A stretch of DNA of 15,187 nt. It comes from Mycoplasmatota bacterium (GTDB lineage Bacteria; Bacillota_I; Bacilli_A; Izemoplasmatales; Izemoplasmataceae). How positions within the stretch are numbered: the first letter of the stretch is position 1; each line of letters opens with the position of its first letter. Positions 1-5,848 of the stretch are shown piece after piece. The stretch lies in NCBI GenBank assembly GCA_030641535.1, contig DAOWHG010000079.1, positions 1-15,187 on the forward strand. Reading direction: 5' to 3'. The notes beneath the pieces were generated by a model. That model was given only the letters and a program-made list of their open reading frames with translations. It searched no databases and was not told the DNA's origin. The translations under genes were made by a program, and so were the position numbers.

Positions 1-37
1 AAATGAAGAAATTGTCTATATTCTTTTATTGTTCTAA
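1..37 (+). CDS. possible 3' end of a plus-strand gene (very tentative)
   Basis: Reading from base 2 there are 11 open codons (NEEIVYILLLF) ending in TAA at 35-37, followed by a second TAA and then directly by a hairpin with a U-tract on the plus strand. This is what the end of a gene converging on the dsbA-like gene would look like. The stretch is far too short to identify a product and may be chance. The main support is that the hairpin works in both directions. Confidence 0.22.
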   Translation, partial: NEEIVYILLLF

Positions 38-40
38 TAA

Positions 41-84
41 AAATTAAACCACACTTTAAAAGTGTAGTTTAATTTATTTTTTTA
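41..84. terminator. bidirectional A+T-rich terminator downstream of the dsbA-like gene
   Basis: Arms at 41-55 and 61-75 pair over 15 bp with a single C/A mismatch around a 5-nt loop (56-60). A T-run follows on the plus strand (76-82), and on the minus strand the stem runs into TTTTTATT. It lies just past the minus-strand stop at 92, so it should end that transcript. Its symmetry suggests it also ends a converging plus-strand transcript from the left. The stem has few G-C pairs. Confidence 0.65.
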
Positions 85-91
85 TGTAATA

Positions 92-793
92 TTAAATACT
101 ACATCCTTCATCGTTACATACATGTCCATTATCTGCACCTTCAAAAGTGTCTAATGGATTTGTTTCAAGCCATAACTGATTAAATGCAGCTAAGAAATAA
201 TCTTCTTGTTGTGCCCCTGAAACAGCGTATTTGCGATTCAATACAAAGAACGGTACACCTTGTACTCCAACTTGTCTTCCTTCAAGTATTTCAGCATTTA
301 CCTGATCGGTATATTGATTTGAAGATAACATTTTTTCTGCTTTTTTAACATCTAATCCTACTTCTTTAGCTAAATCTAATAAAGTAGTATGATTTGCAAG
401 ATTTAATGCATCAGTAAAATATGCTTTCATTAATCTAGAAGTTAATGCATGTTCTAATCCAAATTGATTAGCCCATTTAGCAAGTCTATGTGCGTCAAAT
501 GTGTTTGTTAATTTAATGTTAACATAATCATATGTTAACCCTACTGCCTTTGCAGCATTTACGAACATATCAAATTTTTGCTTAGCTTGTTCCACTGATA
601 CTCTGTGACCTTTTGCAAAGCTTTCAGCTACGCCTTCAGTCATTACTTTAGGTGCGTTTGGATTCAATTGGTAAGCCTTGTAAATTACTTCTACCTCGTC
701 TTTGTGTTCAAACTTATTTAAAGCATTTTCAAAACGTGTTTTACCTATGTAACAAAACGGACATCCAAAATCAGACCATAATTCTATTTTCAT
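92..793 (-). CDS. DsbA family oxidoreductase, FrnE-like (cytoplasmic)
   Basis: Predicted thiol-disulfide oxidoreductase or isomerase of 233 aa with a thioredoxin fold carrying a helical insertion. The active-site CPFC is at residues 11-14 after a short first strand (KIELWSDFG). A helical segment follows (about 45-165), then the conserved VPFF stretch near residue 182 that carries the cis-proline. There is no signal peptide or membrane segment, so it should act in the cytoplasm, unlike exported DsbA. The tail ends in CNDEGC (C226-X4-C231), a second cysteine pair also known from Deinococcus FrnE. The start is set by TAAGGAGGAA upstream. It is transcribed alone, downstream of but separate from the arsenic operon. 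Its substrate is not evident: the FrnE family was named from a polyketide cluster, but most members are general redox proteins. Confidence 0.9.
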   Translation of the reverse strand: MKIELWSDFGCPFCYIGKTRFENALNKFEHKDEVEVIYKAYQLNPNAPKVMTEGVAESFAKGHRVSVEQAKQKFDMFVNAAKAVGLTYDYVNIKLTNTFDAHRLAKWANQFGLEHALTSRLMKAYFTDALNLANHTTLLDLAKEVGLDVKKAEKMLSSNQYTDQVNAEILEGRQVGVQGVPFFVLNRKYAVSGAQQEDYFLAAFNQLWLETNPLDTFEGADNGHVCNDEGCSI

Positions 794-823
794 ATTTGTG
801 TTCCTCCTTATTTAATTAATCAT

Positions 824-852
824 ATTATCGCTTTTTTTATAACATAAATCAA
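824..852 (-). promoter_or_regulatory. promoter of the dsbA-like gene
   Basis: On the minus strand TTGATT (847-852) lies 17 bp upstream of GATAAT (824-829), a good sigma-A-type match about 30 bp before the start codon. It sits between the ars terminator and the gene, which makes the gene a separate transcription unit. Confidence 0.6.
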
Positions 853-883
853 TTAATTTGCTTACGAACTAATATATTGTAAT

Positions 884-913
884 ATTTAAAAAGCAAACAT
901 CTAATGTTTGCTT
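884..913 (-). terminator. terminator of the arsR-acr3-arsC operon
   Basis: A perfect 10-bp stem (891-900 with 904-913, 3-nt loop) is followed on the minus strand by a short T-rich run. The right arm includes the first two bases of the arsC stop codon (912-914), so the operon ends with essentially no untranslated spacer. Confidence 0.7.
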
Positions 914-1313
914 ATAATTTATTATGTTTAACTCTTTCAATTAACTCTAATACTTTATCTTTAATTAAGTCTCTAGTATCCTCAAATCCTTCTTTTGGTC
1001 CACCAGAAGGATCATCTAATCCCCAATCTTCACGGTGATTCGTTGGAACATGTGGGCACTCTACACCACACCCCATTGTAATTAATATATCTAATTTAGA
1101 TGGTATCTCATTTAGCAATTTTGAATAATGATTACTCATATCTATTCCCAGATCTTCCATCACTTCGATCGCTAAAGGTTTAGGAGCAGGATACTCTTCT
1201 GTCCCCGCAGAATATACCTCGAAATTATCTTTTCCAAGATATTTTGCCCATCCTTCTGCCATTTGGCTTCGACAACTATTGTGAGTACATACAAAAGCTA
1301 TTACTTTTTTCAT
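912..1313 (-). CDS. arsC: arsenate reductase, thioredoxin-coupled LMW-phosphatase-fold type
   Basis: Reduces arsenate to arsenite in the cytoplasm so that the pump can expel it. The 133-aa length and the CX5R phosphate loop (C9-T-H-N-S-C-R15) identify the low-molecular-weight phosphatase fold rather than the glutaredoxin-coupled E. coli type. C82 and C86 in MGCGVECP would be the shuttle cysteines: C9 attacks arsenate, and a disulfide forms and is reopened by thioredoxin. The DDPSG segment (100-104) carries the catalytic acid. It is the last gene of arsR-acr3-arsC, 9 bp after acr3, with a strong AGGAGG in which the acr3 stop is embedded. TrxB, encoded elsewhere in this window, could keep its reductant thioredoxin reduced. 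A tyrosine phosphatase is unlikely given the extra cysteines and the operon. Confidence 0.95.
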   Translation of the reverse strand: MKKVIAFVCTHNSCRSQMAEGWAKYLGKDNFEVYSAGTEEYPAPKPLAIEVMEDLGIDMSNHYSKLLNEIPSKLDILITMGCGVECPHVPTNHREDWGLDDPSGGPKEGFEDTRDLIKDKVLELIERVKHNKL

Positions 1314-1322
1314 ATCTTCCTC

Positions 1323-2333
1323 CTATTGATACCATATTTTCGTTTTATTTGCTATATTAACAAGAAATAGCATTACAGGCACTTCAACTAATACTCCCAC
1401 TACAGTGGCCAAAGTTACTCCTGAATTTAATCCAAATAAAGCTATTGCTATCGCAACAGACAGTTCAAAAAAATTAGATGCGCCAATTAACGCTGCCGGG
1501 GCTCCAACATCATGTGGAATCTTCCATTTTTTACTCCACATATAAGCAATAAAGAATATGAATATAGTTTGAATAGTTAATGGAATACTTATCAATAATA
1601 TATTTAGTGGTGAATTTGTAATAACTTCTCCCTGAAACATAAAAATTAATACTAAAGTAAGGAGTAATCCTATTTCTGGAATATTATTAAATTTCTTTAT
1701 AAAGTTTTCAATACTAGCATCTCGCTTTTTCAAGATGTATTTAGTAATAACAGATGCTAAAATGGGGAATACAACAAAAAGCACAACAGACAGGAATAAA
1801 GTATTATAAGGAATAGCTACATTACTTATTCCCAGTAATAAGGCTACGATTGGCGTAAAAGCAAATAATAATATAATATCATTTAATGCAACCTGAAGAA
1901 CTGTGTAAGAACTATTACCTTTAACAAGATGACTCCAAACGAACACCATAGCTGTACAAGGTGCTGCACCTAATAACACTGCTCCAATTAAGTACTCTTT
2001 TGCTAAATCAGGATCTAAGATGCTCTTAAATATAACAAAGAAAAATAGACTAGAAATTAAATACATAGTAAATGGCTTAATTAGCCAGTTTACTGTTGTA
2101 GTTACTACAATACCTTTTGGTCTAGTAGTTATTTTTTTCAAAGATGAAAAATCAATCTTTAGCATCATTGGATAGATCATTACCCATATTAACACTGCAA
2201 TAATAATATTAATTTGAGCTATTTCAAATTTATTAAGAAAATCTGTAACGCTTGGAAATACATTTCCAAGTATCACACCTAATGCAATACAAAGTAAAAC
2301 CCAAATAGTTAAAAATTTAGAAAATAAATTCAT
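1323..2333 (-). CDS. acr3: ACR3 family arsenite efflux permease
   Basis: Integral membrane carrier exporting As(III), driven by the membrane potential. The 336 residues form about ten hydrophobic segments, as expected for ACR3 of the BART superfamily. The diagnostic GAAPCTAMVFVWS stretch places the conserved, transport-essential cysteine at C126. GASNFFELSVA in the penultimate region carries the conserved acidic residue E290. This distinguishes it from the unrelated ArsB permease, although such genes are often labelled arsB. No arsA ATPase gene is present, so it probably works as a secondary carrier. It starts 13 bp after arsR behind AAGGGGAT. Antimonite may be a minor substrate, but the sequence cannot show this. 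Confidence 0.95.
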   Translation of the reverse strand: MNLFSKFLTIWVLLCIALGVILGNVFPSVTDFLNKFEIAQINIIIAVLIWVMIYPMMLKIDFSSLKKITTRPKGIVVTTTVNWLIKPFTMYLISSLFFFVIFKSILDPDLAKEYLIGAVLLGAAPCTAMVFVWSHLVKGNSSYTVLQVALNDIILLFAFTPIVALLLGISNVAIPYNTLFLSVVLFVVFPILASVITKYILKKRDASIENFIKKFNNIPEIGLLLTLVLIFMFQGEVITNSPLNILLISIPLTIQTIFIFFIAYMWSKKWKIPHDVGAPAALIGASNFFELSVAIAIALFGLNSGVTLATVVGVLVEVPVMLFLVNIANKTKIWYQ

Positions 2334-2346
2334 AGAGTCATCCCCT

Positions 2347-2688
2347 TTACTTACAAGAGAAGATATTGTTTTTTATATTCTCATCAAGTAACATCTTATC
2401 CTTTTCTAAAACAGGAAATAATTCAGACTTGTATGCAAAATAACTAATAATAGGTTGCAGAATATTAGTTTTTTTATTTAGAGAATAGAAAACATATTTA
2501 TCTCTTTTAACTGAATTCAAAATTTCAGAAGTCTTTAGTAGTTTCAAATGTTTAGAAACTTGATATTGTGGAATATTTAATATCCCTTGTATCTCACAAA
2601 CACATAATTCCTTAACAACTAACAACATAACAATTCTTAACCTAATATCGTTAGCAAGTAGCTTTAAAACATTAATTTCGTCAATCAT
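2347..2688 (-). CDS. arsR: ArsR/SmtB family arsenite-responsive repressor
   Basis: A 113-aa winged-helix repressor that should hold the operon off until As(III) or Sb(III) binds. The metalloid motif ELCVCEI supplies C29 and C31 at the start of the recognition region, close to the classical ELCVCDL site. The DNA-reading helix follows in QYQVSKHLKLLKTSEI (41-56), then the beta-wing (VKRDKYVFYSLN). The protein ends in Phe-Ser-Cys-Lys, so C112 is available as a further thiol ligand. It is the first gene of the operon and sits just behind two palindromes in its promoter, which fits autoregulation. The start is supported by AGGTGAT. Confidence 0.95.
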   Translation of the reverse strand: MIDEINVLKLLANDIRLRIVMLLVVKELCVCEIQGILNIPQYQVSKHLKLLKTSEILNSVKRDKYVFYSLNKKTNILQPIISYFAYKSELFPVLEKDKMLLDENIKNNIFSCK

Positions 2689-2701
2689 AATATCACCTCA
2701 T

Positions 2702-2717
2702 ATGCCATTGTTGGCAT
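2702..2717. promoter_or_regulatory. inverted repeat between ars -10 box and arsR (candidate ArsR operator)
   Basis: ATGCCA-TTGT-TGGCAT is a perfect 6-bp inverted repeat starting 5 bp downstream of the -10 box, where the start point should lie. A dimeric repressor bound here would block initiation. This is inferred from position and symmetry only. It could also form a small hairpin in the 5' leader. Confidence 0.45.
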
Positions 2718-2721
2718 GTAT

Positions 2722-2750
2722 AGAATAACCCTTTATTACTAACTTGTCAA
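2722..2750 (-). promoter_or_regulatory. promoter of the ars operon
   Basis: On the minus strand a consensus TTGACA (2745-2750) is separated by 17 bp from TATTCT (2722-2727, 4 of 6 consensus). A strong -35 with an imperfect -10 suits a repressible promoter. Confidence 0.65.
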
Positions 2751-2753
2751 GTT
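2741..2753. promoter_or_regulatory. palindrome covering the ars -35 box (candidate ArsR operator)
   Basis: AACTTG-T-CAAGTT is a perfect 6+1+6 palindrome that contains the whole -35 hexamer. Many ArsR proteins bind around the -35 region of their own promoter, so this is the stronger operator candidate of the two palindromes. Binding has not been shown here. Confidence 0.5.
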
Positions 2754-2773
2754 CTATAAGAATAAAAAATGCA

Positions 2774-2799
2774 ATAAAAAAAACGGATAAATCCGTTTT
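2774..2799 (-). terminator. terminator of tRNA-Ser
   Basis: A 9-bp stem (2780-2788 with 2791-2799) containing CGGAT/ATCCG continues into an uninterrupted T-run on the minus strand. It lies about 10 nt after the tRNA CCA end and separates the tRNA from the ars promoter. Confidence 0.75.
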
Positions 2800-2808
2800 A
2801 ATTACAAA

Positions 2809-2901
2809 TGGCGGAGTAGGAGAGATTCGAACTCTCGCGCCGCTATTAACGACCTATACCCTTAGCAGGGGCACCTCTTCAGCCAACTTGAGTACTACTC
2901 C
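2809..2901 (-). tRNA. tRNA-Ser (anticodon GCU)
   Basis: The 93-nt minus-strand sequence folds as a class II tRNA. It has a 7-bp acceptor stem (GGAGTAG/CTACTCC), a D arm with CTC/GAG, and an anticodon stem TGCCC/GGGTA. The loop CTGCTAA places anticodon GCU at 2864-2866, which reads AGC and AGU. A long variable arm typical of serine follows, then T arm GAGAG-TTCGAAT-CTCTC, discriminator G and an encoded CCA (2809-2811). It has its own promoter and terminator and is not part of a tRNA cluster within this window. Confidence 0.97.
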
Positions 2902-2905
2902 TTAA

Positions 2906-2942
2906 AGTTAGCCCCTATATAATAATATATTTTAGGCTAACT
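2906..2942. repeat. 8-bp inverted repeat around the tRNA-Ser -10 box, possible tex terminator
   Basis: AGTTAGCC (2906-2913) and GGCTAACT (2935-2942) are perfect inverted copies 21 bp apart. In a tex transcript they could form a hairpin followed by TTTAA, a weak terminator with a long A+T loop. In the DNA they bracket the -10 box of the tRNA promoter and touch its -35 box. Which role matters cannot be told from sequence. Confidence 0.4.
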
Positions 2943-2947
2943 GTCAA
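2919..2947 (-). promoter_or_regulatory. promoter of tRNA-Ser
   Basis: A perfect TTGACA (2942-2947), a 17-bp spacer and TATTAT (2919-2924) lie about 17 bp before the mature 5' end on the minus strand. This predicts a short 5' leader to be removed by RNase P. Confidence 0.7.
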
Positions 2948-2960
2948 TATTCTTATATGA

Positions 2961-5147
2961 TTATTTTTGCAAGTTTTCTTGTAACATTGTAAGTTGTAGA
3001 CGGTGACGTTTTAAATCTATATCTTTTACCCATACTTTTACAATATCTCCAACACTTACAACATCTAATGGATGTTTGACATATTGATTGCTTAATTGAG
3101 ATATATGAACAAGTCCATCATCTTTAACACCGCAATCAACAAACACTCCAAAATCAACTACATTTCTTACTGTTCCCATTAATTCCATTCCTACTTTTAA
3201 GTCATCTAATTTTAAGACATCACTTCTTAGAATTGGTGCTTCCACATCATCACGTGGATCTCTTAATGGAGCAACAAATGCTTCTAATATATCTTCAACT
3301 GTGTTTAGTCCTGCATCAAACTTAGTAGCTAATGCTTGTTTATCAAGATTAGCAATTTTTATTTTTAATTCAGGTCTTCCAAGTTCTTCAACTGAAATCT
3401 TAACTTCTTCTAACAACTTCTTAGTTAGAACATAACTTTCAGGGTGAATCCCTGTTTTATCTAAAGGATTTTTTCCATTCAATATTCTTAAGAACCCAAT
3501 AGCTTGTTCATACGCTTTAGCACCCATTCGAGGTACTTTTTTAAGTTGTTTTCTTTCTTTGAATTCTCCGTTTTCTTCTCTCCACACAACAAGGTTTTTA
3601 GCAACTGTTTTATTAAGTCCTGAAACATATTGTAATAATTGAACACTTGCAGTGTTTACATTAACTCCAATTTTATTTACAGCAGTTTCTACAACAAAGT
3701 CTAGGGAATCACTTAATTTGTTTTGAGCAACATCGTGCTGATATTGTCCTACACCAATGCTTTTTGGATCAATCTTAACTAATTCACTTAATGGATCTTG
3801 TAGTCTTCTAGCTATACTTACTGCGCTTCTTTCTTCAACTTGAAGTTTTGGGAATTCTTCTCTAGCTAAATCACTTGCACTATAAACTGAAGCTCCAGCT
3901 TCATTAACAATTATGTAATATAATTCTTTATCTACTTTTTTGATTACTTCAATAATGAATTGTTCTGTCTCACGTGATGCTGTTCCATTCCCAATTGCTA
4001 TAATTTCGATATTGTATTTTTTTATCAAAGTTACAACTTTTCTAAATGAATCGATTATTCTATTTTTATGAATTTTCTCTCCAATAAATTTTTGATGAGG
4101 ATAAATTACATCAAGATCAACCATTTTACCCATTTGATCAACAACAGCTAATTTACAACCAGTACGATAAGCCGGATCCACTCCTAGAACCATTTTACCC
4201 TTCATAGGAGGTTGTAATAATAGGGATCTTAAGTTCTCACTAAAGATATGAATTGCGTTATCTCCTGCTTTTTCAGATAGATCACTTCTAATTTCTCTTT
4301 CTATAGATGGTTGAATTAGTCTCTTATAGGCATCTTTAATTGCATTTTGAATGTTAGAAAAAACAAATGATTCTTCATTCTCAACTATACCATCTTGAAG
4401 GTATTGATGAATTCTTTCAGTATTTGAAATTATTTTTACCGATAATACTTTTTCTTTTTCACCACGGTTAATCGCTAGTACACGATATAATTTCACTTTT
4501 CTAAGTGGTTCATCAAACTCATAATACATCTCATAAATTTTCATTTCATCTTTTGCTTTTTTCTTAACTTTTGTTTCGATAGTCCCATTATTGAATGTAT
4601 AACTTCTGATCCATTTACGGAAATCAGAAAAGTCACTAATTTCTTCAGCGATAATATATTGTGCTCCTTCAATAGCACTCTCAATGTTTTCTACTTCTTC
4701 TGTAATAAACTTTGCTGCTTCCTCTTCAAGACTTCCCACAACTGGAAAAGTAAGAATATAATCAGCAAGCGGCTTTAACCCTTGTTTAATAGCAACTGTA
4801 GCTTTAGTTTTTTTCTTTTCTTTGTAAGGACGATAGATATCTTCAACATCAACTAATTTCTCAGCATTTAAAATGTCCGCTTTCAGTTCATCTGTAAGCA
4901 TCCCTTTTTCATCAATTAAACGAATAACATCTTCTTTTCTCTTCAAAAGATTTACTTTGTATTCGTACTCTTTATTGATGTCTCTTATTTGTTCTTCATC
5001 TAAAGCACCTGTTTGTTCCTTACGATAACGAGCAATAAATGGCACAGTATTTCCTTCATTTAAAAGGTTTAAAACTGTTTCAACTTGCTTTCTTGTAAGT
5101 TTTAAATTCTTTGTGATTTCTAAAACTAATTCTTCATTAATTACCAT
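2961..5147 (-). CDS. tex: Tex-like RNA-binding S1 domain protein
   Basis: Tex is a conserved cytoplasmic nucleic-acid-binding protein linked to transcription and, in some species, toxin expression or stress; its exact role is still unclear. This copy has 728 residues, near the usual length. It shows the N-terminal Tex helical region with NTVPFIARYRKEQTGALDEEQ (34-54). A YqgF/RNase H-like domain starting VLGVDPAYRTGCK covers about 320-440 and includes GNGTASRETE at 387-396. Tandem helix-hairpin-helix motifs lie at about 500-556 (GLNKTVAKNLVVWREENG). A C-terminal S1 domain (about 651-722) carries the typical DFGVFVDCGVKDDGLVHISQLS. The start has TTGGAGGAA in front. It lies 48 bp after the thioredoxin-like gene, with a weak terminator between, so some read-through expression is possible. 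No obvious promoter of its own was found. Confidence 0.97.
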   Translation of the reverse strand: MVINEELVLEITKNLKLTRKQVETVLNLLNEGNTVPFIARYRKEQTGALDEEQIRDINKEYEYKVNLLKRKEDVIRLIDEKGMLTDELKADILNAEKLVDVEDIYRPYKEKKKTKATVAIKQGLKPLADYILTFPVVGSLEEEAAKFITEEVENIESAIEGAQYIIAEEISDFSDFRKWIRSYTFNNGTIETKVKKKAKDEMKIYEMYYEFDEPLRKVKLYRVLAINRGEKEKVLSVKIISNTERIHQYLQDGIVENEESFVFSNIQNAIKDAYKRLIQPSIEREIRSDLSEKAGDNAIHIFSENLRSLLLQPPMKGKMVLGVDPAYRTGCKLAVVDQMGKMVDLDVIYPHQKFIGEKIHKNRIIDSFRKVVTLIKKYNIEIIAIGNGTASRETEQFIIEVIKKVDKELYYIIVNEAGASVYSASDLAREEFPKLQVEERSAVSIARRLQDPLSELVKIDPKSIGVGQYQHDVAQNKLSDSLDFVVETAVNKIGVNVNTASVQLLQYVSGLNKTVAKNLVVWREENGEFKERKQLKKVPRMGAKAYEQAIGFLRILNGKNPLDKTGIHPESYVLTKKLLEEVKISVEELGRPELKIKIANLDKQALATKFDAGLNTVEDILEAFVAPLRDPRDDVEAPILRSDVLKLDDLKVGMELMGTVRNVVDFGVFVDCGVKDDGLVHISQLSNQYVKHPLDVVSVGDIVKVWVKDIDLKRHRLQLTMLQENLQK

Positions 5148-5164
5148 ATTTCATTCCTCCAACA

Positions 5165-5188
5165 ATATAAAAAAGCCTACTAAAGGCT
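5165..5188 (-). terminator. terminator or attenuator between the thioredoxin-like gene and tex
   Basis: A 5-bp AGCCT/AGGCT stem (5174-5178 with 5184-5188, 5-nt loop) is followed on the minus strand by six T residues. The stem is short, so termination is probably partial, which would let tex share the upstream transcript. Confidence 0.6.
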
Positions 5189-5195
5189 AATTTAT

Positions 5196-5681
5196 TTAAT
5201 CAAGATATATAATTGAACCCGCATTAATTTCATCAAAGACTGCCGGAATATCATCTTCCGAAGCACCCATAATTAAATCTACTGGAAGTCCATCCTTAAC
5301 AACTATTAACGTAGGCGTATGAGTAACAGCATCGGGAACAAAGAGAGTTCCTCCACTATTCACAATGTCTAAATCGACAAAATACACTTCAATATCTGCA
5401 TTATTATCATCTGCGAATTCTAATACTTCCTGTTTTAAAGCTATACATGCTCCACATTCTTCAGTATAAAAATATACCAAATATTCGTCTTCGGGCATGT
5501 CATAAATTGTTTGTTCATACTCAATGTGAGTAAAACTTGTATACTCTAATTCTCTTGTAAATATGTTGTAAAATACAACACTAATAATTAATATAATAAA
5601 TGTAATTGCGAAACCTATAAAGATATAAGAAACGAAACGATCGTTTTTTTTCTTTTTATATCCGCTTTTATAATTTGCCAT
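5196..5681 (-). CDS. membrane-anchored thioredoxin-fold protein
   Basis: A 161-aa protein with a basic N-terminus (KSGYKKKKNDR), one strongly hydrophobic helix at about 19-41, and a thioredoxin-like domain. The positive-inside rule places the C-terminal domain outside the membrane. The redox site is C76-G-A-C79 in the context YFYTEECGACI, preceded by the predicted beta strand EYLVYFY. The threonine/cis-proline pair is in HTPTLIVV (P123). It could reduce or oxidise surface or secreted proteins, but no partner gene such as ccdA or dsbB is next to it, so the redox direction is unknown. The start is supported by TAAGGAGTG. It has its own promoter, divergent from fbp, and tex follows. A bacteriocin-transport accessory-type thioredoxin is another possible family label. 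Confidence 0.8.
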   Translation of the reverse strand: MANYKSGYKKKKNDRFVSYIFIGFAITFIILIISVVFYNIFTRELEYTSFTHIEYEQTIYDMPEDEYLVYFYTEECGACIALKQEVLEFADDNNADIEVYFVDLDIVNSGGTLFVPDAVTHTPTLIVVKDGLPVDLIMGASEDDIPAVFDEINAGSIIYLD

Positions 5682-5704
5682 AAAACCACTCCTTAGCTTA
5701 ATAT

Positions 5705-5733
5705 ATTGTATTAAAAAATCGTAAAAAAAGCAA
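5705..5733 (-). promoter_or_regulatory. promoter of the thioredoxin-like gene
   Basis: Minus-strand TTGCTT (5728-5733), a 17-bp spacer and TACAAT (5705-5710) lie about 24 bp before the start codon, with the ribosome binding site between. Confidence 0.65.
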
Positions 5734-5744
5734 GTGTTATATAC

Positions 5745-5759
5745 TATTGATTTTCAATA
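5745..5759. repeat. palindrome in the divergent fbp promoter region
   Basis: TATTGA-TTT-TCAATA is a 6-bp inverted repeat lying 11 bp upstream of the -35 box of the thioredoxin-like gene and between the two divergent promoters. It is a possible regulator site, but such short A+T palindromes arise easily by chance here. Confidence 0.25.
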
Positions 5760-5764
5760 TCTAA

Positions 5765-5797
5765 GACATTTTACTAAAAAAATATTATATAAATGTC
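5765..5797. repeat. GACATTT...AAATGTC inverted repeat upstream of fbp
   Basis: Perfect 7-bp inverted copies (5765-5771 and 5791-5797) are separated by 19 bp. The right copy lies at the expected -35 position of the fbp promoter, which has no recognisable -35 hexamer, so this could be an activator or repressor site. GACAT occurs again at 5824-5828, just after the -10 box. Function is inferred from position only. Confidence 0.35.
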
Positions 5798-5807
5798 ATT
5801 TGGAAAA

Positions 5808-5816
5808 TGTTATAAT
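5808..5816 (+). promoter_or_regulatory. extended -10 promoter of fbp
   Basis: TG-T-TATAAT is a consensus extended -10 element 32 bp before the fbp start codon. No good -35 box is found at 16-18 bp upstream, so the promoter may depend on the extended -10 or on an activator. Confidence 0.65.
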
Positions 5817-5848
5817 TACTTTAGACATAAGTTTGAAAGGGGTGTTTT

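Noticed and set aside
2341..2901. A tRNA-borne attachment site with a duplicated tRNA 3' end
   Set aside because: I looked for a second copy of the tRNA 3' sequence in the left part of the window and found none, and there is no integrase gene.
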